NCBI RefSeq assembly: GCF_030685535.1
Contig: NZ_CP131599.1
Coordinates: 124,001-188,000 of the forward strand
Origin: Photobacterium leiognathi
GTDB lineage: Bacteria > Pseudomonadota > Gammaproteobacteria > Enterobacterales > Vibrionaceae
DNA: 64,000 bases
Reading direction: 5' to 3'
Below, one piece after another: positions 55,192-64,000 of the stretch. Numbering within the stretch: the first letter of the stretch is position 1; each line of letters starts with the position of its first letter. The notes under the pieces were generated by a model, which searched no databases, had not been told where the DNA came from, and saw only the letters and a program-made list of their open reading frames with translations. Both the position numbers and the translations under genes were made by a program.

Positions 55192-55896
55192 TTACGTATA
55201 GCTAAATGCATCAGAATACATTTTTCCTATATTCGCCTTTTTCTGTGAGATCAGAATATCTTTCGCAGTCCGGCTCATACCAAATGGCCCGCAGACATAG
55301 ATATCAAAGTCAGATAAATCTGAAAAATCTTCAATAACCGCGTCAATAACATTACCAATTTTTCCCTGCCAGTCAGTATTTAAATTCTCTACCACAGGAA
55401 TATAATTTATATTTCTGTATTGTGCGGCGAGTGTTTTTAGTTGTTGATCAGCATAGAGTAAATTACAGTTATTTACTCCCCAATAAAGATAGATAGGCTG
55501 AGATAACTGTTTACTAATACAACAACTTAAAATGCTATTGATATATGATAAACCTGTCCCTCCTGCTATAAGTAGTAAAGGTGATTGGCTTTCATCTCTC
55601 AGCCATGCATCACCGTGTGGTGCATCGATTGTAAATTCTTTTTGATAAATAAATGCATTAATAAAGTGCGAAATAGCTTCAATGGCGGATTCTTTTACCG
55701 AACCTCCTACATGTAATTCAAGGAGCTCATTACAAGTTGGGCAGTTAGCAATAGAAAACGGCAAATTTTTTCCATTGAGATACACAATTACATATTGACC
55801 CGCTTTAAAATCAAAGCATTTGTCAGGCTTAATAAACACTTTGTAAATATGGCTGTCAGATGCTTCGACTTTTTTAACCTTGCAATTAAAAATCAT
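55192..55896 (-). CDS. luxG: LuxG, NAD(P)H-flavin reductase
   Basis: 234 residues. LuxG reduces FMN for luciferase. It is of the Fre type: the flavin-binding LPFSIANCP after an FAD-type barrel, LLLIAGGTGLSYINSIL for NAD binding, and VCGPFGM near the C-terminus. It starts 15 bases after the end of the luxE frame and is followed by ribE. It is intact. Confidence 0.95.
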   Translation of the reverse strand: MIFNCKVKKVEASDSHIYKVFIKPDKCFDFKAGQYVIVYLNGKNLPFSIANCPTCNELLELHVGGSVKESAIEAISHFINAFIYQKEFTIDAPHGDAWLRDESQSPLLLIAGGTGLSYINSILSCCISKQLSQPIYLYWGVNNCNLLYADQQLKTLAAQYRNINYIPVVENLNTDWQGKIGNVIDAVIEDFSDLSDFDIYVCGPFGMSRTAKDILISQKKANIGKMYSDAFSYT

Positions 55897-55911
55897 GATT
55901 AAGCCCTGCTT

Positions 55912-57033
55912 TTATTTCAGGCTCGTGGCCATTGAGAGTGAACATCCTTTTTGTTCTCGCGTATTTAAACGACGAACAATTTCAACCGTTGTTCCTTGGA
56001 ATGGATCTGGTTCTTTTAGATGGCGAACAATACCAATATCGTCGGTAACAATAAATGTCGGGTAGCTGGTAGATGAGGCATCCATATAACTCATCAAGCC
56101 CTCTTAGCCATCTTCTACGGGCGTTAAAGTGACAGGATCAAGCGCACGAGCATATACCCACGGTGGTACATGTTTACGCTGTAGGCTGTCTTCAAAGAAA
56201 CAAGTGTTTAGCTCTACTTGGTTAAAGATATCTCGAATTTGACTTTCATGGAAAAGGCTAAAAGTCTCCATCAATAGTTGATTGAAATCTTGTCGGTTTA
56301 GCGCTTCTTTTTGTTTGGTTTTCCATCCCCCACCTGTAATGATAAACATATGTGCACCAGCATTAAATTCGATATTATGCTCTTTCATGTAGTGGCATAA
56401 CAAATAAATAAAATACGGAGGGCCAATTAAACAAATTCCTTTTCCTTTACGCTGAATTGCTTTTAACGCTAAGATGGTTTGTTCAAAATCGATTTCATCG
56501 TTTTCAACGGTAAATGTTGTTGGGTAAAGTAATTCAACTAAGCTCATTACATATTTAAACCAAACATTTGACGCACTGAAACGATCTGGCCCCATATTCA
56601 CTAGTTCTAATTGATGCTCGTGAAATTCACCCAAGTATTTCATGCCGTAATTAACAGAACCTAGCAAGCGTTCAATACTCTGCCGATCTCGAGCTATATG
56701 ACTTTTGACTCCCTTTGTACCACTACTAGTAAACCAATTTTCAATATTTGATTCATCAGCAGTATGTAATCTTGAGTACTTGAACATTGAAGTAGGAAAA
56801 ACAGGAATATCGTCAATGGACTGTATATTCTCATCTACGCCTTGTATATTACAATAGTACTTATAATCTTTATTATGATTGTAATGATAATGGAAAGACT
56901 CCAAAATAAGTTCTTTCTGTATTTTTTCTTGATCTTCAAATAGTAACGTTAGCGGTGATGATGTAAAAATAATATCATCTATTTCTGTACTCACCTTAAT
57001 TTCAGTTGCATCTATATTTAATAATGTTGACAT
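55912..57033 (-). pseudogene. luxE: luxE, acyl-protein synthetase, interrupted by an in-frame stop (TAA at 56104-56106)
   Basis: LuxE activates fatty acid as acyl-AMP and passes the acyl group to LuxC in the fatty acid reductase. The reading frame is otherwise continuous and gives 373 residues, the family size. Codon 310 is TAA, so translation stops after VTLTPVEDG. The 63 residues beyond it ([13 protein letters not shown] to the end) stay fully conserved in the same frame, with no other lesion. They contain Cys364 in [13 protein letters not shown], which is the acyl-acceptor cysteine of this enzyme. The truncated product should bind fatty acid and ATP but not transfer the acyl group. An ancestral AAA, GAA or CAA changed by one base would explain it. 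No restart is expected to rescue the function. Confidence 0.93.
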
Positions 57034-57197
57034 GTTAACCCTTATTTAATTTATAAATGGCAGTGTAAGGATCTGCACTGCCATTAATTAATGGCAATTA
57101 TTTACTGACTTAATCAAATGAAACGTTATCTGTATAAATAGTTTATATAAATGGTAGTAAGACTTAGATATATCGAAAATATCTATCCGTAATTAAA
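57034..57197. other. luxB-luxE spacer without luxF
   Basis: The 164 bases hold no gene. luxF, found here in some Photobacterium species, is absent with no visible remnant. Confidence 0.8.
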
Positions 57198-58178
57198 TTA
57201 TTTAATAAGGTTATCTTTGATTTTTTGATTAAACATATTTATAAGCTTGGTAACATCGTCTTTATTTTTCATTGATTCAAAAGAGAGTAATAAATTTTTT
57301 GAACCTGTAACTTTTACTGCGTGCATTGTTGAGTCGTAGTACTCATCCACTTTGCCGACAGCATGCTGCTCAATAAGCTCTTCTACTCTTAGCTCAATGT
57401 TGGGGTCAGTAGGGTAGGCTTCACTCACATAACTTTGTATATACTCCCTTACTTCATCTCGAGCAATACGACGATTTTCATTGATATTAACGAGCAGTGG
57501 GAATTGGTGGTCAATATTTGATACATCAATATTATTCTCTTTAGCAACAGCGAGATAACGCTGATAGTATTTTTCTTTTTCTGCTAGGCTGTCACTCCAG
57601 CGGTAAGTGAGTGGCAATCCTTTTCTTGCTGCCCATTCAACCACGCCCATGCTTGAAGCTAAAATATATTGTTTTACTTCGCTAATACAATGCGGGTTAA
57701 CAGAAATACGTGGGAAGTTAAAGAAGTCATCATCTGCCTGACAATAGTTTGTCGTCAGCGCTTCATTTAAAATTTCGTAACATGCTTCGAATTGTTGCTG
57801 TTGAGAGCTACGTTTTCTCTTAAAGAAATCCATTTCGAAGTCATTGACACAGTCACTTAAGCCTAAAACGAAACGACCGTAAGACATTTGATCAAGTAAG
57901 CCCGTTTGTTCTCCGATACGTACAGGATGATGGGTGGTAATCACTTGATTTAAAGAACCAATTTCTATACGTTTAGTCAAACCAAGTAAGAAGCTAATCG
58001 CTGTCAAAGGTTCTCCGATAATGCCGTTTTTAGAAAAATGATGCTCGCTGACGAGCACTCTTTTAAAGTGGTAATCATCTTTATCCACTAATGCGACAGT
58101 ATCTACCATGTTGTCTAAAACCATTTCTGAAGTCATACCTTCAGGCTGGAAATTTAGGAAAAATAACCCGAAATTCAT
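57198..58178 (-). CDS. luxB: Luciferase beta subunit
   Basis: 326 residues, full length. LuxB is the non-catalytic partner of the flavin monooxygenase. It shares the TIM-barrel with LuxA ([39 protein letters not shown]) but lacks the mobile loop of the alpha subunit. It follows luxA by 46 bases. No frame damage is seen. Confidence 0.97.
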   Translation of the reverse strand: MNFGLFFLNFQPEGMTSEMVLDNMVDTVALVDKDDYHFKRVLVSEHHFSKNGIIGEPLTAISFLLGLTKRIEIGSLNQVITTHHPVRIGEQTGLLDQMSYGRFVLGLSDCVNDFEMDFFKRKRSSQQQQFEACYEILNEALTTNYCQADDDFFNFPRISVNPHCISEVKQYILASSMGVVEWAARKGLPLTYRWSDSLAEKEKYYQRYLAVAKENNIDVSNIDHQFPLLVNINENRRIARDEVREYIQSYVSEAYPTDPNIELRVEELIEQHAVGKVDEYYDSTMHAVKVTGSKNLLLSFESMKNKDDVTKLINMFNQKIKDNLIK

Positions 58179-58224
58179 ATTTTATTCCTTATGCCTTGAT
58201 ATTGAATAGTTTAAAAAGAACAGC

Positions 58225-59289
58225 TTACTGAGGATCTTTTAAGTGTGGCGCTACTTTTTCCATAAATAGCTCCATGGATTCACGAATTTCTTGTTCAGAA
58301 CCATTCGCTTCAAATCCAACAGTAATATGCTTAATTCCAGTGGCATCAATATTACTTTGAATGATCTCAATGCATCGTTCTGGCGTGCCGACAGGGTTTA
58401 ATTCGTTACTGTAATCAAGTCGGCGACGAGGATCAGCCAACCCCTTCATTACCCACTCACGCCACTGAGCTTTGAGGTAATCGTAGCCACGAGTTTGGTT
58501 ACTGTCGTTGAAGATGTTGGTTGCATTTTTGTAAGAGTCGTACCAATTTTCTAGGAAATTACGGCATACGCTGTCTGCTTTTTCACCGTCTTCATTTACA
58601 GAGCAAATGAAAGTTAGGATATGTTCAATGTTGTTAATGTCATGACCATGCTCTGCCGCAACTTCATTGTACAATTCCATTTGTGAGACTTTCTCACTGA
58701 CCGGAATAATCCAACTTAACACCATTGGTAAACCACGTTCAGCTAAATAAGTGATGGTCTCGGATGATTCGGCTGTCATGCAGGTGGGTTGTTTTTTGCT
58801 GTAAGCTTCTGGATAAACATTGACATCTGGGAACTCTACTACTTCACCGTCAGTATGTAGCACACCTGTTTTTGATGCATCCAAGATCATAGAGTAGAAA
58901 TTTTCTGCGGTCTTACGAGAATCTTCCTGTGATGTACCAAAAACACGAAAATCTTTATGGTAGAGTCCGCGAACAGTACCGTAGTTAAAGCGCCCTTTAG
59001 ACAGTTGATCTAAAACGAGAAGACTTTCTACATGTCGTGCTGGGTGCTCTGTCGGTAACACTATCCCCATGGTACCGACTTGGATCCTTTTGGTTCGACC
59101 AAGAATATTGGCACAGGCAATATAAAGGTTACCTGTAATACCAAACTCAGTGAAATGGTGTTCAAGTGTATAGAAACCATCAAAGTTGAGCTCTTCTGAT
59201 GCAACGCCTAAACGAATAAAGCGCTCCATTACCTCTTGATGTGATTCACCTGGTGGTTGGTATGAGAAACAGATATTACTAATTTTCAT
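58225..59289 (-). CDS. luxA: Luciferase alpha subunit
   Basis: 354 residues, full length. LuxA holds the active site that oxidises FMNH2 and long-chain aldehyde with oxygen and emits light. The catalytic His44 is in LEHHFTEFG. The phosphate-binding and mobile-loop regions ([28 protein letters not shown]) are conserved. The sequence is of the Photobacterium group. The gene is intact, so luciferase should be made if the operon is expressed. Confidence 0.98.
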   Translation of the reverse strand: MKISNICFSYQPPGESHQEVMERFIRLGVASEELNFDGFYTLEHHFTEFGITGNLYIACANILGRTKRIQVGTMGIVLPTEHPARHVESLLVLDQLSKGRFNYGTVRGLYHKDFRVFGTSQEDSRKTAENFYSMILDASKTGVLHTDGEVVEFPDVNVYPEAYSKKQPTCMTAESSETITYLAERGLPMVLSWIIPVSEKVSQMELYNEVAAEHGHDINNIEHILTFICSVNEDGEKADSVCRNFLENWYDSYKNATNIFNDSNQTRGYDYLKAQWREWVMKGLADPRRRLDYSNELNPVGTPERCIEIIQSNIDATGIKHITVGFEANGSEQEIRESMELFMEKVAPHLKDPQ

Positions 59290-59326
59290 TATTTCTTCCT
59301 TTTGGCTGTACTTAGGTAAGTACTAT

Positions 59327-60274
59327 TTAGACACTAGCCAATACGCGATCAGCTAATCTATTAATAATTTCATTTTCGATTTTATTTTTGAGGCGCCGTT
59401 CATTTACCGTAATAACTGTTAGGTCTTCAAAATTTGGTTCAATAATTTCATCAACAAGCTCTACTAATTGACGATCTAAGCTCACAGCAGCTTTCGTCAT
59501 TGATTGATAGAAGTTACGAAGCACCACTAGGTTTTCGCCCAAATCATGAGATGAGCCAACGAGTGAGTAAATTTTCTTTTTGTCAGATTTAACGTTACTG
59601 ACTAAATGTTTTACTTCATGTTGGCAAACCCAATCATCGCCATCTGAAGTGAAAGCAATAAATGGAATATCTAGTTCACAAATTTTATTTATTGTCGAAT
59701 CTAATGAGTCCCAATTATTTTCAAAACAATCTGTCACAAAGACTTTTGAACCTAGATTGTGTCCTTCAAAAATTAAATCTTCAGGAATAGTATTTACTTC
59801 CATTTGTAGATAATCATATTTCAGTGCTTTTTCTAGCGTACTTCTTAAATTGACAACACCGACGGCGGTAATTAAAAATGACAAATCAATTTCTGCTGCC
59901 ACTTCATAAGCAATTCGAGCAGAAAGACTCGAAGCAATAAGACCTATATTGTTAATATTTCGTTCTTTTAGCCAATCAATAACAGTTAGCAAACTGTGTT
60001 TACCTACTGACATCGAGAACTGTTTGATCTCTCCGCTACTAAGACCGACATGATTTAACGAATCATAACGAATAACACGAAAACCATTATTTGCTAAATA
60101 TTCGGCAAGACCAGCAAAATGATCCATGCGTCGAGCAAAGCCTGAGGCGATAACGATGGTATTATTACGCTTGGTTTCTTTATTTTTCGGCTTGGTTTCC
60201 CATACTCGAATATAACGGTTATCACCAATATCAATTACGTGATCAATAGGTAATGAATGTTGTGTATTTTCCAT
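59327..60274 (-). CDS. luxD: LuxD, acyl-ACP thioesterase
   Basis: 315 residues from ATG 60274, 13 bases after the luxC stop and with an AAAGAGA site before it; the in-frame start 16 codons upstream would lie inside luxC and is not favoured. LuxD releases tetradecanoic acid for the reductase. The alpha/beta hydrolase nucleophile Ser116 is in IASSLSARIA, and the SSHDLG segment near residue 240 supplies the catalytic His. It is intact. Confidence 0.96.
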   Translation of the reverse strand: MENTQHSLPIDHVIDIGDNRYIRVWETKPKNKETKRNNTIVIASGFARRMDHFAGLAEYLANNGFRVIRYDSLNHVGLSSGEIKQFSMSVGKHSLLTVIDWLKERNINNIGLIASSLSARIAYEVAAEIDLSFLITAVGVVNLRSTLEKALKYDYLQMEVNTIPEDLIFEGHNLGSKVFVTDCFENNWDSLDSTINKICELDIPFIAFTSDGDDWVCQHEVKHLVSNVKSDKKKIYSLVGSSHDLGENLVVLRNFYQSMTKAAVSLDRQLVELVDEIIEPNFEDLTVITVNERRLKNKIENEIINRLADRVLASV

Positions 60275-60287
60275 GATATATCTCTTT

Positions 60288-61724
60288 CTACGGTACAAAT
60301 ACGAGGAACTTATCTTCCTCAAGATAACGAGTCTGTTCGATTTTCACCGAGACATCTTTAGTGGTATATGTTGACGGCCTTTCATGTGATATATAGTTAA
60401 CAAGCCGTTGAAGGGGACGCATCCCATCATGGGCGCCACCTACTCGAAATATATTATTCATTCCGGCTTCTATAATTCGTTCTGCACCATGTTCTGCTAA
60501 TATATCTCTATATTTGAAAGACGACTCCCACGGCGCTATTGCGACGGTTTGCGTTACGCCCTTATGCACGAATGGAATGACTTCTGAAATGTCATTTACT
60601 TGATGAATATAAGCCGAGCGTGATAACGGCTGATTACCAAATGATCCCGCAGGTGATTGCGTTAATAACCAAGATTGGCTTTCACCTTTTTGAACTTTAT
60701 ATTTGGCAAACAAACATTCTCTTTCCGTTAAAGAAAAAGCTGCTTTTTCATCAAAATTCCGCTCACCTTTAGGCAATATGTCTTTATATTTATTTAATTG
60801 CTGAGCTAATTCATCAAAAAATATGTCTATGCTATCGCCAATATAATAAATATCTTGGGTGGAGAAACATGCTTGCTGATCGTAAAAACAGATATCATGT
60901 GCTACACCGATAGCAGCAGCCTTAATATCTGTTGGGTTGTCAACAATGGATATACTCTTTTTGGGACCAAATTTTAGAATATCTGCGTGTGATGGTGCAT
61001 GTTCTGTAGCCCATTTAATTGCATCATCACCACCCCATGCAATAACCACATCAGCACAGCTCATTATTTGTTTTGGAATAGCAAGATCCTCGCTATGTGA
61101 CCAATACATAACTGAGATTGAACGTGTGATCGGGTGTTCTGCATCTACATCGATAAAACTATTAACTAGCGCAGTAGCTGTAAAAGGATCAGCTGATGAC
61201 GTTTTTATGATGCACTCGTTTTTGGTCAAAATCGCACGAAGAATAGAAGTCACACCAGATAGTGGTACGTTACCAGCTAATAGGTGTACAGATTTTCCTT
61301 TTGGGAGCGCTTTGACATAACATTCACCTTGGGGGATCCACTCATCAATAATATGCCGTGAGCTAAGATCATTCTCAACAATATCGTACAACGCACTTTT
61401 GCTACACAGAATCATTGAGATCCAGTTAGCTTCAAGTTTTGCCATCTCTTGTGAGTAACCGAGGAACTTAATAAGATCTCGAATATAAGTGAGTCGTCGG
61501 CTGTAAGTTTCGCTCTTCCATTTTTGTCCCACTGTATATAAGAAATTAACTATCTGATTTATAGTCAATTTGTTTTCTATATTTAGTGATTGAATAGCTT
61601 CAACATCACTTTGGGTGATGATAGGGATATTCACTTTATTATTGTTGAGCGTTAGTTCACGCATGCCATATCCAGACGTGTTTTGAACTACACCCCCAAT
61701 AATCATTGGGATCTTCTTAATCAT
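60288..61724 (-). CDS. luxC: LuxC, fatty acyl reductase
   Basis: 478 residues, full length. LuxC reduces acyl groups handed over by LuxE to aldehyde with NADPH. The acylated Cys286 is in [11 protein letters not shown], and the nucleotide-binding segment [11 protein letters not shown] is present. An AAGGAG site precedes ATG 61724. It is the first gene of luxCDAB-E-G-ribEBHA. It is intact, although its partner LuxE is truncated. Confidence 0.97.
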   Translation of the reverse strand: MIKKIPMIIGGVVQNTSGYGMRELTLNNNKVNIPIITQSDVEAIQSLNIENKLTINQIVNFLYTVGQKWKSETYSRRLTYIRDLIKFLGYSQEMAKLEANWISMILCSKSALYDIVENDLSSRHIIDEWIPQGECYVKALPKGKSVHLLAGNVPLSGVTSILRAILTKNECIIKTSSADPFTATALVNSFIDVDAEHPITRSISVMYWSHSEDLAIPKQIMSCADVVIAWGGDDAIKWATEHAPSHADILKFGPKKSISIVDNPTDIKAAAIGVAHDICFYDQQACFSTQDIYYIGDSIDIFFDELAQQLNKYKDILPKGERNFDEKAAFSLTERECLFAKYKVQKGESQSWLLTQSPAGSFGNQPLSRSAYIHQVNDISEVIPFVHKGVTQTVAIAPWESSFKYRDILAEHGAERIIEAGMNNIFRVGGAHDGMRPLQRLVNYISHERPSTYTTKDVSVKIEQTRYLEEDKFLVFVP

Positions 61725-62570
61725 GTAATCTCCTTTGGTATTCGCACATGCTGAGTATGTAGTTTCGGTATAAACTATGCCGCATGAGCTAGCTGAATCA
61801 GATTAGATAAAGAAATATGGATGTGATAACTAATTTATTTTTTCTTTTTTCTATTCGAGATTTTGGTCACACTATTAATAAAATCAGTTTTTAATTTAAT
61901 ATTTTTATATTTAATCTTTCTGATTTTTTTATTTTTCATTTTTCATGATAGATGATGGTATAAGTGAAATATATTACAAAATGTTTTTATTATTAATTCG
62001 TTTTTTATGTTTTTTGTGATTTTATTTATTGGCTTTACTTTTTATCTTTATTTTTAATTTACTCCGGAATTTTTAAATTAGGTTGAATGGTATTTTTATA
62101 GTTTTTATTATTGATGGAATAAACATAACTTAAATGAATGGTGAAATTTATTTTAATTCTTTCTGGTTGTAGTTATGTCTTTGTTATATTGGGTGGTTTT
62201 TATTTTTTTGGTGTGGGTATGATGGGATTTATTATCGCTAGGTAGTGTTTGTCTATATATGGTATGTAATTAATGATATTACTATCTCCCACCAGAATAT
62301 TATTGGTGTTTTAGAATAAATACAAGATTGTTCTTTATGTTTTTAAATTAAAATATTTGTGATGATAATAAAAAAAATTTGTCCGTATTTTGTATTTTAT
62401 CTTTAAAAAACTAAAATCCTCTTAGATTTATCGTTTGGTATTAAATTGAAAATATACAAAGTCTAGAAAAGAAGATATTAATATTCAGCGATATTTTTCA
62501 AGATCGAGATGTCATTTGAACTATTTTAAAAAAGTGAAGATAGTCAACGATATGGGTTGGTATTCCCTAG
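61725..62570. other. luxC upstream region
   Basis: 846 strongly AT-rich bases between luxC and the lumP relic. It should hold the divergent lux and lumP-lumQ promoters. I see no gene and no luxI or luxR; no operator is clear enough to name. Confidence 0.6.
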
Positions 62571-62747
<177 letters not shown>

Positions 62748-62870
62748 GTGATTAAGTGCTGTTACTAATTATAAGCGTATTCTTTTTGAGGCGTTTACAG
62801 GTTTTATTTGAGGTACTTGGCGAAGTACATACGTACTGCAAGTTGTGTAGTATCAAGATAGGAGTGGTGA

Positions 62871-63614
62871 ATGGAAGTTAAAACACCAACATTTAATGTT
62901 GAAACTTTAGATGAATCAAAAATATACCATCATCATGATTACCCTCAGATTATCATTGGGTTAACAGGACAAAGTGAACTTGCGACGGATGATAGTTCGT
63001 TTTGTCTTTCTTCTGGTATGGGGTGCCTGATTGATGCCAATGTTGAACATAGTTTTTGTGGTACACCTAATAACCAAGTTTTAGTTATGAATCTTCCCCC
63101 GTTTGTATCAACGCTTGATGTTGATATGCTTGGCAGGGGGCATTTCAGCTTAGATGCGCGTACCCATCAGCTTATTTCCTTATTGGCAACTGAGTTAAAA
63201 GAAAGTGCGAATGATGGCGTGCTATCACAAGCAATCAGCAACACCTTACAGTGCTTAATTAAACGTAGTTTAATGCACTTTGGCGAAAAAAGAGTAGAGC
63301 GACTAAATATAGCACTAATTGATAACTATATAGATCAGCATATTCAGCAGAAGATATCGGTTGCAGAGTTATCAAGTGTTGCTTTTTTAGCGCAAAGCCA
63401 ATTTTATGCTTTATTTAAAGCACAAATGGGGATCACACCGCACCAATATGTACTACGAAAACGGTTGGAGTTAGCGAAGCAATTGATCGCAGAACATCAA
63501 AAACCACTATCAGAAGTTGCGCAATTATGTGGATTTTCGAGTCAAAGTAGTTTCAGCCAAGCTTTTCGACGTTTATATGGCACGTCACCCACTCGTTATC
63601 AATTTTTCATTTAA
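62871..63614 (+). CDS. lumQ: LumQ, AraC-family regulator linked to the lux operon
   Basis: 247 residues, close to the length I recall for LumQ. The N-terminal half is a cupin sensor (KIYHHHDYPQIIIGL) and the C-terminal half carries two AraC helix-turn-helix motifs (VAELSSVAFLAQSQFYALFK; LSEVAQLCGFSSQSSFSQAF) with GTSPTRYQF at the end. It sits downstream of the lumP relic and upstream of putA, as lumQ does in other Photobacterium lux regions. An AGGAGTG site precedes ATG 62871. Its role in lux regulation is not settled. Confidence 0.88.
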   Translation: MEVKTPTFNVETLDESKIYHHHDYPQIIIGLTGQSELATDDSSFCLSSGMGCLIDANVEHSFCGTPNNQVLVMNLPPFVSTLDVDMLGRGHFSLDARTHQLISLLATELKESANDGVLSQAISNTLQCLIKRSLMHFGEKRVERLNIALIDNYIDQHIQQKISVAELSSVAFLAQSQFYALFKAQMGITPHQYVLRKRLELAKQLIAEHQKPLSEVAQLCGFSSQSSFSQAFRRLYGTSPTRYQFFI

Positions 63615-63634
63615 TAAGTTATATGCGGTACATG

Positions 63635-63683
63635 AAAGCGTTATATAGTTAAATTAGAGTATTTAACTATGTAGCGCTTTTTT
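63635..63683 (+). terminator. Terminator of lumQ
   Basis: A long stem pairs AAAGCG-TA-TAGTTAAAT with ATTTAACTA-TAGCGCTTT, followed by T's. Confidence 0.85.
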
Positions 63684-63852
63684 AATGTGCTAGATCTCGT
63701 ATTATTTATCTCCGGAGGAAAAATAAAACACCCCGTAGGAATGAGTAAGACGACATAAAATTTTATCCATAATATCTACTGGCAATAACAGTTTAGTAAC
63801 ATGGCAGTGGTGTTCATCATGACCTCACTGATCATGTCATAGAGGGAACCTG
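63684..63852. other. putA upstream region
   Basis: 169 bases that should hold the putA promoter. The ribosome binding site GAGGGAA precedes ATG 63853. No operator is named. Confidence 0.5.
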
Positions 63853-64000
63853 ATGTTTAAAGCCGTTGATGTACTCCAGCCTGCTTTTATCGAGCAGCCT
63901 CTCGATCAGTTATGGTCGTTGATCTCACCTTTATATGCCGTTGATGAATCTACATGGCTTACGCAACTCTTACCATTGGCAGAGCCAAGTTCACAAGAGC
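63853..64000 (+). CDS. putA: PutA, bifunctional proline dehydrogenase / glutamate semialdehyde dehydrogenase, N-terminal fragment
   Basis: The first 49 codons are present and the gene runs out of the window. The start MFKAVDVLQPAFIEQPLDQL and the following LWSLISPLYAVDE match the N-terminus of Vibrionaceae PutA. PutA turns proline to glutamate in two steps. The place next to lumQ is the known right-hand neighbour of the Photobacterium lux region. Confidence 0.8.
   Translation, partial: MFKAVDVLQPAFIEQPLDQLWSLISPLYAVDESTWLTQLLPLAEPSSQE

Noticed and set aside
55912..56097. The luxE tail considered as a separate 61-codon gene
   Set aside because: It is in the same frame as luxE, directly continues its conserved sequence and has no ribosome binding site of its own.
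57034..57197. luxF between luxB and luxE
   Set aside because: The 164-base spacer has no frame or similarity suggestive of luxF.

Overview
The window comes from a Photobacterium species (Vibrionaceae), from the origin-proximal part of chromosome 2. It has a complete chromosome-2 replication and partition module (rctB, an iteron-bearing origin, parA2, parB2 and parS2-type sites). It also has a lux-rib bioluminescence operon in the Photobacterium arrangement luxCDAB-EG-ribEBHA, flanked by lumQ and the start of putA. There is no luxF between luxB and luxE. I do not assign a species; the luxA/luxB/luxC proteins look like the phosphoreum/leiognathi group.

Layout. 1-1.3 kb: two tandem tRNA gene clusters on the minus strand, with odd anticodon stems in some copies. 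1.4-6.2 kb: a secreted or membrane protein, a MITE-like element, an AraC regulator, and a lipoprotein with bacterial Ig-like domains. 6.2-7.3 kb: a dead IS30-type element. 7.4-9.7 kb: a patatin-type outer-membrane phospholipase. 9.8-17.6 kb: rctB, origin, parA2, parB2, tmcA. 17.6-20.3 kb: a cluster of six parS2-like palindromes, a heptamer tandem repeat, a second MITE copy and a broken IS4-type element. 20.3-24.7 kb: a LapD-like c-di-GMP protein, pdxH, a PAS-LuxR regulator and a YhbP-type protein. 24.8-25.4 kb: an intergenic cluster of six sites like those in the origin, a candidate distal RctB-binding locus. 25.5-28.3 kb: a Sel1-repeat gene cut by an intact Tn5/IS50-type element. 28-42.6 kb: ordinary accessory and metabolic genes, including ackA, soxR, an AcrR/TetR-type regulator with DUF417 partner, sgrR-like, and a VOC-fold gene under a textbook SoxR operator. 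42.8-46.7 kb: secreted proteins (AcfC-like, RNase T2, ceramidase-like). 47-51 kb: yigB, phzF, and an HlyD/DUF2955 efflux set with a MarR regulator. 52-62 kb: the lux-rib operon. 62.6-64 kb: a lumP relic, lumQ and the putA start.

How the genes work together. RctB should act on the regularly spaced 23-bp iterons next to its gene and probably also on the distal site cluster. ParA2/ParB2 should act on the TTTACANTGTAAA sites. In the lux operon, LuxC, LuxD and LuxE normally form the fatty acid reductase that supplies aldehyde, LuxAB is luciferase, LuxG supplies reduced flavin, and RibEBHA make riboflavin. Here luxE carries an in-frame stop at codon 310 that removes its acyl-acceptor cysteine (Cys364), and lumP survives only as a short relic. 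The other lux and rib genes look intact. The strain may therefore be dim or dark unless there is readthrough, a second luxE elsewhere, or a sequencing error.
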